A stretch of DNA of 64,000 nt, taken from the NCBI RefSeq assembly GCF_029948125.1, contig NZ_JASAMB010000001.1, positions 248,001-312,000 of the forward strand, written 5' to 3'. The notes beneath the pieces were generated by a model. That model was given only the letters and a program-made list of their open reading frames with translations, searched no databases and was not told the DNA's origin. Within the stretch, counting starts at the first letter, position 1. Every line of letters starts with the position of its first letter. The position numbers and the translations under genes are program-made. This stretch comes from Catellatospora sp. KI3. GTDB taxonomy: Bacteria; Actinomycetota; Actinomycetes; Mycobacteriales; Micromonosporaceae. Shown here one piece after another: positions 57,449 to 64,000 of this stretch.

Positions 57449-57533
57449 CGCGCTGCCTCCTCGTCGAGTGCCGTATGCCGCTTCGAGCCTAACGGTCGCT
57501 AAGGCGTCACCGAAGCACCACCGGCGGGCGAGG

Positions 57534-57911
57534 TCAGGCGCGGGCCACGATCTCGCGCCCCAGCGGCCACAGCGCCGCCGGTACGAGCTTGAAGTTGGCG
57601 ATGCCGAACGGGATCCCGATGAGCGTGATGCACAGCGCCACCCCGGCGGTGATGTGCATCAGCGCCAGCCACCAGCCCGCCACGACCAGCCACACGATGT
57701 TGGCCAGGGTCGAGGCCAGCCCGGCGCTGGGCCGCTCCACGATGTCGTACCCGAACGGCCAGAACGAGTACCGGGCCAGCCGGAACGAGGCCACCCCGAA
57801 CGGGATGGTGACGATGAAGACGAAGCAGAGGATGCCCGCCAGCCCGTACGCCAGGCCCAGCAGGAAACCGCTGCCGAAGATGAACCAGAGGATGTTCAGG
57901 AGCGTCCGCAT
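57534..57911 (-). CDS. YccF-domain inner-membrane protein
   Basis: A 125-residue protein with two copies of the YccF motif: NILWFIFGSGFLLGLAYGLAGILCFVFIVTIPFGVASFRLARYSFWPFG and NIVWLVVAGWWLALMHITAGVALCITLIGIPFGIANFKLVPAALWPLG. Four membrane helices are predicted. Function unknown. It sits 18 bp downstream of the DUF402 gene on the same strand. Confidence 0.9.
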   Translation of the reverse strand: MRTLLNILWFIFGSGFLLGLAYGLAGILCFVFIVTIPFGVASFRLARYSFWPFGYDIVERPSAGLASTLANIVWLVVAGWWLALMHITAGVALCITLIGIPFGIANFKLVPAALWPLGREIVARA

Positions 57912-57929
57912 ACCCTTGATGCTGACGCC

Positions 57930-58543
57930 TCAGGGCAAGGTCGGCGCGAGTTCGTCCCATCCCGCGGGCAGCTGCCGCGGCAGCCAGTGCGGATCGGGCC
58001 GCCAGTCGGCCCAGGAGTCGCTCCACCAGCGCTCACCGGCGTCGAGCAGGCGGGCGACCCGGTCACCCTCGGCCTGGATCGCCTCCATCCGCCCCGGGTA
58101 GCGCACCGGCCCGGTCGCGGCGAACTCAGCGACGTCCTTCCACTCCCAGCGCGGCGCGCCCGGCGCCCAGTGCAGGTCGAGCTCGTGGTCGAGGGTGTCG
58201 AAGCCGATCGCCGTACGCCGGGGGGCGTCCTGGAGGTTGAAGTACCACCCGTTCCAGGTGCGCTGCGGGCCCTTCCAGAACACGAAGACGGCGTGCTCGA
58301 TGCCCGGGAAGTGCACCGCCAGCATGCCGTGGCCGTGCCACTCCCGCCGCCCCGCCACCTGGTACGGATGCCGCCCGGCCGGGAACACCCCGTGGCGCGG
58401 GTACCCGAACCGGGTCCCGCCCGGCAGGTACGTCACCAGCAGGTCGTCGTCGTCCTGCACGCAGATTCCGGCGTACCCGAACCAGACCTCGCCGTGCATG
58501 ATCTCCCGGCGCACGATCGTGTCGCCGGGCGCGAACCGCCGCA

Positions 58544-58544
<1 letters not shown>
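57930..58544 (-). CDS. DUF402 family protein
   Basis: A 204-residue protein of the DUF402 (FomD-like barrel) family: VFVFWKGPQRTWNGWYFNLQDAPRRTAIGFDTLDHELDLHW contains the conserved W-x-x-x-Y-x-N and T-x-D-x-E-L-D segments, with acidic residues that bind metal in related nucleotide phosphatases. Its ATG overlaps the ABC ATPase stop (TGATG), so the two are coupled. A nucleotide-phosphatase activity is possible but unproved. Confidence 0.8.
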
Positions 58545-59380
<836 letters not shown>

Positions 59381-59532
59381 AGCCGTTATCCAATCACGCC
59401 CGGCACTGCGCGCGTGCGACCCTGCCAGCCAGATCACACTCGGCGCTGTCGTGGTCCCGTACCGTCACGTGCCCCCACGGATCGACGCGCAGCACGTACC
59501 GTGTGCCGATCCCCTCACTACTAGGAGGCGCG

Positions 59533-60564
59533 TTGACCGCCGTCATCGAGATCAGCGGCCTGCGCAAGACGTTCAGCAGCGTGCGGCGCGGTCGGCAGAC
59601 CGCCCTCGACGGGTTCGACATGGAGGTGCGCGCCGGCCAGATCCACGGCTTTCTCGGGCCGAACGGCTCCGGCAAGACCACCACCCTGCGAACGCTGCTG
59701 GGCCTGATGCGGGCCGACTCCGGCACCATGCGCATCCTCGGCGCGCCGAGCGAGCAGTACGCCACCGTGGCGCACCGGGTGGGCGCGATCGTGGAGAGCC
59801 CGGCGTTCTTCCCCGGCTTCAGCGGCCGCAAGACGCTGCAGATCCTGGCCACGGCGGGCGGCGTGCCCGCCGCCCGGGTCGACGAGGTGCTCACCACCGT
59901 CGGCCTGCGCGACCGCGCCGAGGACCTGGTCAAAGGCTATTCCCTGGGTATGCGGCAGCGCCTGGCCGTCGCCTCGGCCCTGCTGAAGCAGCCCGAGCTG
60001 CTGATCCTGGACGAACCCGCCAACGGCCTCGACCCGTCGGGCATCCACGCGATGCGCACCCTGATGAGCGACCTGGCCGCCAGCGGCGTCACGGTGCTGG
60101 TCTCCAGCCACCTGCTGGCCGAGATCGAGCAGGTCTGCGACTCGGTCACCATCATCTCGCGCGGCCGCCGGATCACCCACGGTCCGGTGGCGCAGGTGCT
60201 GGCCGGGCATGCCACGGGCGAGTTCCGCCTCCAGGTCGCCGACTCCTCGGCGGCGGTGCGGCTGCTGCGCGACGCGGGCCGCACGGCCCGGGTCGACGGC
60301 GGCTTCGTGGTGGTGGGCGGGGTCGACGACCCGGCCTGGATCACGCAGAAGCTGGGCGAGGCCGGGCTGTGGCTGTCCGAGCTCGTCGCGATCGCCCCGG
60401 ACCTGGAGAGCGTCTTCCTCGACCTCACCGAGACCCGGCCCCGGCCGGGCGAGCCGCCGCAGGTGGAGGACGTGGACACGACCGACGAACCCGCCGCCGA
60501 ACCGGCTCCGCCGCCGGTCGCCGACTCCCCCGTCATCGACCTCGATTCGAAGGAGCCCGCGTGA
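59533..60564 (+). CDS. ABC transporter ATP-binding protein
   Basis: A 343-residue ATPase of the DrrA/BcrA-like exporter type. Walker A is GPNGSGKTT, the signature is YSLGMRQRLAVA, Walker B is LLILDEPANGLDPSG and the H-loop is SSHLLAEIEQVC. A TTG at 59533 is taken as start because AGGAGG lies four bases upstream and no ATG or GTG fits. The acidic Pro-rich tail (about 300-343) is not part of the fold. It is coupled to the permease gene (GTGA overlap), forming a two-gene export system. Confidence 0.88.
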   Translation: MTAVIEISGLRKTFSSVRRGRQTALDGFDMEVRAGQIHGFLGPNGSGKTTTLRTLLGLMRADSGTMRILGAPSEQYATVAHRVGAIVESPAFFPGFSGRKTLQILATAGGVPAARVDEVLTTVGLRDRAEDLVKGYSLGMRQRLAVASALLKQPELLILDEPANGLDPSGIHAMRTLMSDLAASGVTVLVSSHLLAEIEQVCDSVTIISRGRRITHGPVAQVLAGHATGEFRLQVADSSAAVRLLRDAGRTARVDGGFVVVGGVDDPAWITQKLGEAGLWLSELVAIAPDLESVFLDLTETRPRPGEPPQVEDVDTTDEPAAEPAPPPVADSPVIDLDSKEPA

Positions 60565-61538
60565 ACCTCGCGAAGGCCGAGCTGAACCGGCTGCTCTCGC
60601 GCCGGTTCGCCAAGCTGATGATGGTGGTGCTGTTCGCGGTCTTCGGGCTGACCGTGGCCGTCATGATGATCGAGAGCAGCCGCCCCTCCGACGAGGCGTG
60701 GGCCGAGGCGCGCCAGACGGCCACGGAGGTGCGCACCCAGAACGTACGCGACCACCAGCAGTGCGTGGAGGCGCAGCTGCCGGACAGCGAAGCGTCGCCG
60801 GAGCTGCAGGACAAGTTCCGCGACGTCGACTGCGGCGTGTTCGACGCGTCCCGGGTGAAGGACGAGCAGTTCCTGTCGGGCGTGTTCGTGTTCAGCGACG
60901 AGATCCCGGGCCTGGTGTACATGCTCGCGGCGTACCTCGCGTTCTTCGGGTTCCTCATCTCCGCCTCGTTCATCGGCGCCGAGATGAGCAGCGGAGGGCT
61001 GATCAACCTGCTGCTCTGGCGGCCCCAGCGCGGCACGGTGTACGTCACCAAGCTGGGTGTGCTGCTCGGCGCGCTGGCCGTGTTCAACGTCGGCTTCTCG
61101 GCGCTCTACATCGGCGTGTTCTGGATCCTCGCCGCGACCACCGGCTGGGCGGGCAACCTCGGCGGGGAGTTCTGGCCTGAGCTGATCGACCTGACCCTGC
61201 GCGGGCTGCTGCTGGCGCTGATCACTTCGGCCTGCGCGTACGCCATCGCCACCATCGGGCGGCACACCGCCGCGGCGCTGGGCGTCTTCGTCGGCTACCT
61301 GATCGGCTGGGAGCTGGGCGCCCGGCTCGTCTTCGAGCTGATCAACCTGGACCTCAACGAGCCGCTGTTCCTGACCAGCTACGTGGTCGCCTGGGTGAAC
61401 GACGGCTTCCGCTACTGGGACGGCTTCGACGGCGACCTGGTCATCAGCGGCGGCACCGGCGCCGCCGTCCTGCTCGGCCTGGCCGCCCTGCTCGTGGCCG
61501 GAGGCTACTTCAGCTTCCACCGCCGCGACCTGACCTGA
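60561..61538 (+). CDS. ABC-2-type transporter permease
   Basis: A 325-residue membrane protein: one N-terminal helix (LMMVVLFAVFGLTVAVMM), a long external loop with two cysteines (HQQCVEAQ and VDCGVF) and five more helices, with GAEMSSGGLINLLLWRPQRG as the cytoplasmic ABC-2 loop. The GTG start overlaps the ATPase stop, with AGGAG upstream. It pairs with that ATPase; the substrate may be a peptide or lipid, but that is a guess. Confidence 0.85.
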   Translation: MNLAKAELNRLLSRRFAKLMMVVLFAVFGLTVAVMMIESSRPSDEAWAEARQTATEVRTQNVRDHQQCVEAQLPDSEASPELQDKFRDVDCGVFDASRVKDEQFLSGVFVFSDEIPGLVYMLAAYLAFFGFLISASFIGAEMSSGGLINLLLWRPQRGTVYVTKLGVLLGALAVFNVGFSALYIGVFWILAATTGWAGNLGGEFWPELIDLTLRGLLLALITSACAYAIATIGRHTAAALGVFVGYLIGWELGARLVFELINLDLNEPLFLTSYVVAWVNDGFRYWDGFDGDLVISGGTGAAVLLGLAALLVAGGYFSFHRRDLT

Positions 61539-61562
61539 CGGGTCCGCGGATACGTAGCGAGG

Positions 61563-61626
61563 CTGCAGTTTCGGGGAAACTGCAGCCTCGCTCGCGTTGA
61601 TTCCGGCACTTTCCCCGAAACTGCAC
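61563..61626. repeat. Inverted-repeat family A, copy 6
   Basis: CTGCAGTTTCGGGGAAACTG and GCACTTTCCCCGAAACTGCA are the arms. As in copy 1 the left arm reads GGGGAAACTGCAG where other copies have GGGGAAAGTGCAG. It fills the convergent gap between the ABC permease and ROK genes. Confidence 0.9.
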
Positions 61627-61654
61627 CCACGCGCGGGGCGCGGGGCGCGGCCGG

Positions 61655-62851
61655 TCAGTCGACGGTCGAGCCGAAGACCTCGTCGCGGACGGTGTCCAGG
61701 GCGGTCAGCAGGGCGCCGCGCAGGACCGGCTCGTCGGAGACGCCCGTGACGACGACTCGCGGCGCGACCGGGCTGATCGCCGCCACCTCGTGCTGCACCC
61801 GCTCGGCCAGCGGGGTGCCGCCCGCGGCGCCGACCTCGCCGGTGAGCACCACCAGCGGCGGGTCGAGCACCAGGCAGGAGGCGGCGACGCCGAGGGCGAG
61901 CCGCCGGGCCAGCTCGTCGAGGACCGGGCCGCCCTTGGTGCCGGCCGCGATGGCGGCCTTGACCGCGTCGGCGGCGCTGGGGGCACGGAACCCGTGCTCG
62001 CGGGCGACGGCGCGGACCGCGTCCGCGCCGGCGACCATCTGGAACGCGCCCTTGCCGACGCGGCGGCTGACGTCGCGCGGGATCTCGGCGCCGGGCACGG
62101 GCAGGTAGCCGATCTCACCGGCGGCGCCGGAGAAGCCGCGGTGCAGGCGACCGCCGAGCATGACCGCCAGACCGATGCCGGAGCCGACCCAGACCAGCAG
62201 GAAGTCGCCGACCTCGCGCGCGGCGCCCAGGTGCGACTCGGCCACGGCGGCCAGGTTCACGTCGTTCTCGAACAGGATGGTGGTGTGCAGGTCGTCGCGC
62301 AGCGCGGCGGCCAGGCCCCGCTGCCAGCGCGGCAGGTTGAACGCGAAGACGATGTCGCCGCTGTTCGGGTCGACCAGGCCGGGCGTGCCCAGCACTATCC
62401 GGCGTACGGCGCTCAGCGGGGCGCCGGCCTGGGCCGCGGCGGTGACCACGGCGTCGTGGACCAGCCGCACCGGGTCGTCGACCCCGCCGCCGCTGTTCTC
62501 GGTCTGCATGGAGACCTCGACCCGGCCCACCACCGCGCCGGTGATGTCGGCGCAGGCGGCGATGACCTGCTCGGCCCCCACCTCCACGCCCACCACGTAC
62601 GCGCTGCCGGGGCTGACGCTGTAGAGCTGCGCGTTGGGTCCGCGGCCGCCCGCCTGCTCACCGACGCGCCGGACCAGGCCGCGCTCCTCCAGGCGTTCGA
62701 CCAGCTGGGAGGCGGTCACCTTGGACAGGCCGGTCAGCTCGCCGAGCTGCGAACGGGTGAGTGGACCACGCGCCAGCAGCAGCTCCAGCGCGGCTCGGTC
62801 GTTGAGCGCGCGGAGAAGTCGGGGGGTGCCTGGTTGTGAAACTGCGGCCAT
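61655..62851 (-). CDS. ROK-family transcriptional regulator
   Basis: A 398-residue regulator. An N-terminal winged helix (LTRSQLGELTGLSKVTASQLVERLEERGLVRRV) is joined to a ROK sugar-kinase-like domain with ENDVNLAAVAE and VGSGIGLAVMLGGRLHRGFSGAAGEIGYLPV. The usual ROK zinc cluster (CxCGxxGC) is absent: the matching segment is EIPRDVSRRVGKGAF. A ligand role is likely, kinase activity uncertain. It is divergent from a GH3 glycosidase, so it probably represses amino-sugar or glycan use. An AT-rich palindrome sits in the 206-bp gap between them. Confidence 0.85.
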   Translation of the reverse strand: MAAVSQPGTPRLLRALNDRAALELLLARGPLTRSQLGELTGLSKVTASQLVERLEERGLVRRVGEQAGGRGPNAQLYSVSPGSAYVVGVEVGAEQVIAACADITGAVVGRVEVSMQTENSGGGVDDPVRLVHDAVVTAAAQAGAPLSAVRRIVLGTPGLVDPNSGDIVFAFNLPRWQRGLAAALRDDLHTTILFENDVNLAAVAESHLGAAREVGDFLLVWVGSGIGLAVMLGGRLHRGFSGAAGEIGYLPVPGAEIPRDVSRRVGKGAFQMVAGADAVRAVAREHGFRAPSAADAVKAAIAAGTKGGPVLDELARRLALGVAASCLVLDPPLVVLTGEVGAAGGTPLAERVQHEVAAISPVAPRVVVTGVSDEPVLRGALLTALDTVRDEVFGSTVD

Positions 62852-62903
62852 GGTCGATCATCCTAGGTGCTCGGCCGGGTGCGGGCGCGCATACGCCGAC
62901 ACT

Positions 62904-62943
62904 AGCTTTTAGTTAAGTTTCTTATTAGATTAGGTACCCTTAA
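62904..62943. promoter_or_regulatory. AT-rich operator region between ROK and GH3 genes
   Basis: A 40-bp AT-rich island in a GC-rich genome contains TAAGTTTCTTA (62914-62924), an inverted repeat of TAAG around TTT, flanked by TTAGT and TTAGAT. It is 53-92 bp from the ROK start and 115-154 bp from the GH3 start. ROK proteins usually bind such AT-rich palindromes in their own divergent promoters. Confidence 0.5.
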
Positions 62944-63057
62944 CCGTGTACGGCCGTAGCCTACGGCTTCGACACGCAAACCCACTATGGATGGCAAGAC
63001 CCGACACACTGGCCAAAAGGCCAACATCGTGTTCGGGCGACGGAGCGGAGGATCACC

Positions 63058-64000
63058 GTGACCATCGACCCCGGGCTGCGCCGCCTGGCCCTGCGTACGC
63101 TGCTGGCCGCATTCCCCGGCCACACCGCTCCCGAATGGGCCCCTGACCTGCTCACCCAGGGCCTGGCCGGCTACACGCTGTTCGGCTACAACATCGCCGA
63201 CGCCGACCAGCTCGCCACCCTCACCGCCCAGCTGCGCGCCGCGCGGCCGGACGCGCTGCTCGCCATCGACGAGGAGGGCGGCGACGTCACCCGGCTGGCG
63301 CACCGCACCGGCAGCCCGTACCCGGGCAACGCCGCCCTGGGTGCGATCGGCGACCTCGACCTGACCCGGCGGGTGTACCACGCCATCGGCACGGAGCTGA
63401 CCGCCGCGGGCATCAACCTCAACCTGGCGCCCACGGTGGACGTCAACACCGCCACCGACAACCCGATCATCGGCACCCGCTCGTTCGGCGCCGACCCGGT
63501 GCTCGTCGCGGCGCACGCGGCCGCCGCGGTGGTCGGGCTGCAGCAGGCCGGCGTGGCCGCCTGCGCCAAGCACTTCCCCGGCCACGGCGCCACCGTGACC
63601 GACTCGCACCACGACCTGCCCACGGTCGACGTGACCGAGCAGCTGCTGCGCGACCGCGAGCTGCCCCCGTTCGCGGCCATCGTGGCGGCGGGCGCCAAGG
63701 CCGTGATGACAGCGCACATCCGGGTGCCGGTGCTCACCGGCGACGACCCGGCCACGTTCAGCCGGGCGGTGCTCACCGACCTGCTGCGGGGCGAGTTCGG
63801 CTTCGACGGCGTGATCGTCACCGACGCGCTGGAGATGCAGGGCGCGCAGCGGATCGCGGGCGGCATCGGGCCGGCCGCCATCCGCGCGCTGGACGCCGGA
63901 GCGGACCTGCTCTGCCTCGGCGCCGACATCGACCTGGACATCGTGGAGCAGGTCGCCGCCGACATCGTCGCCGCGATCCAGGACGGCCGGCTCGACCTGG
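63058..64000 (+). CDS. Glycoside hydrolase family 3, beta-N-acetylhexosaminidase (partial)
   Basis: The first 314 codons of a GH3 enzyme that runs off the right edge. The hexosaminidase-type motif is KHFPGHG (171-177) followed by TDSHHDLP, whose His-Asp pair is the acid/base of the NagZ group. The nucleophile is D256 in FDGVIVTDALEM. No signal peptide is seen, suggesting a cytoplasmic enzyme, as for NagZ-type cell-wall recycling. Start GTG 63058 has GGAGG upstream. It is probably controlled by the divergent ROK regulator. Confidence 0.88.
   Translation, partial: MTIDPGLRRLALRTLLAAFPGHTAPEWAPDLLTQGLAGYTLFGYNIADADQLATLTAQLRAARPDALLAIDEEGGDVTRLAHRTGSPYPGNAALGAIGDLDLTRRVYHAIGTELTAAGINLNLAPTVDVNTATDNPIIGTRSFGADPVLVAAHAAAAVVGLQQAGVAACAKHFPGHGATVTDSHHDLPTVDVTEQLLRDRELPPFAAIVAAGAKAVMTAHIRVPVLTGDDPATFSRAVLTDLLRGEFGFDGVIVTDALEMQGAQRIAGGIGPAAIRALDAGADLLCLGADIDLDIVEQVAADIVAAIQDGRLDL

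Overview
The window is very GC-rich actinobacterial DNA. GTG and TTG starts are common, and stop/start overlaps (TGATG, ATGA, GTGA) couple many gene pairs. The gene set (complete ilv/leu genes, an mnmA / MetE-like / cysteine desulfurase cluster near ligA and gatCAB, SigE-family sigma factor, paired DUF202 proteins) fits a Micromonosporaceae-like soil actinomycete. That placement is inference, since no search could be run.

Layout. 1-17.5 kb is amino-acid metabolism: leuB and ilvE, then serA, ilvC and ilvBN (behind a readable attenuator), a dual GGDEF-EAL protein, ilvD on the other strand, a redoxin and glyA. 17.5-27.7 kb is mixed: an orphan LacI regulator, a SUKH-like protein, a MoaD-like/hotdog fusion coupled to an Asp-box (BNR) repeat protein, a 2-hydroxyacid dehydrogenase, a SigE-family sigma factor with a coupled membrane protein, a PQQ-dehydrogenase-like lipoprotein and a membrane metallophosphoesterase. 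27.8-46 kb is largely housekeeping: gatB, gatA and gatC (gatB separated from gatCA by a MIP channel gene with unusual NPA boxes), a second GGDEF-EAL protein, ligA, an ADP-ribosylglycohydrolase, an SDR/HxlR divergent pair, the tRNA-thiolation cluster, and etfBA. 46-64 kb is accessory metabolism: small membrane proteins, an MFS / PLP enzyme / FAD oxidase operon facing a secreted parallel beta-helix protein, an IlvG-like ThDP enzyme with an enoyl-CoA hydratase, two ABC systems, and a ROK regulator divergent from a GH3 hexosaminidase cut by the window edge.

How genes work together. ilvB, ilvN, ilvC, ilvD and ilvE give a full valine/isoleucine route and leuB adds a leucine step; serA and glyA make serine and glycine. 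The cysteine desulfurase is the likely sulfur donor for MnmA, and GatCAB makes Gln-tRNA(Gln)/Asn-tRNA(Asn). Two diguanylate cyclase/phosphodiesterase proteins with intact motifs and I-sites point to c-di-GMP signalling.

The most striking non-coding content is a set of intergenic inverted-repeat families: six copies of one (A), five of a second (B), two each of a third and fourth (C, D), a hairpin array, and three tandem-repeat blocks. Eight of the ten convergent gene junctions contain one of these families or the array. One junction holds a nested B-A-B composite with outward mirror symmetry. Best protein-level leads are the MoaD-like domain with an internal Gly-Gly fused to a hotdog thioesterase, and the aquaporin-fold channel with NPW and NLA in place of its two NPA boxes.
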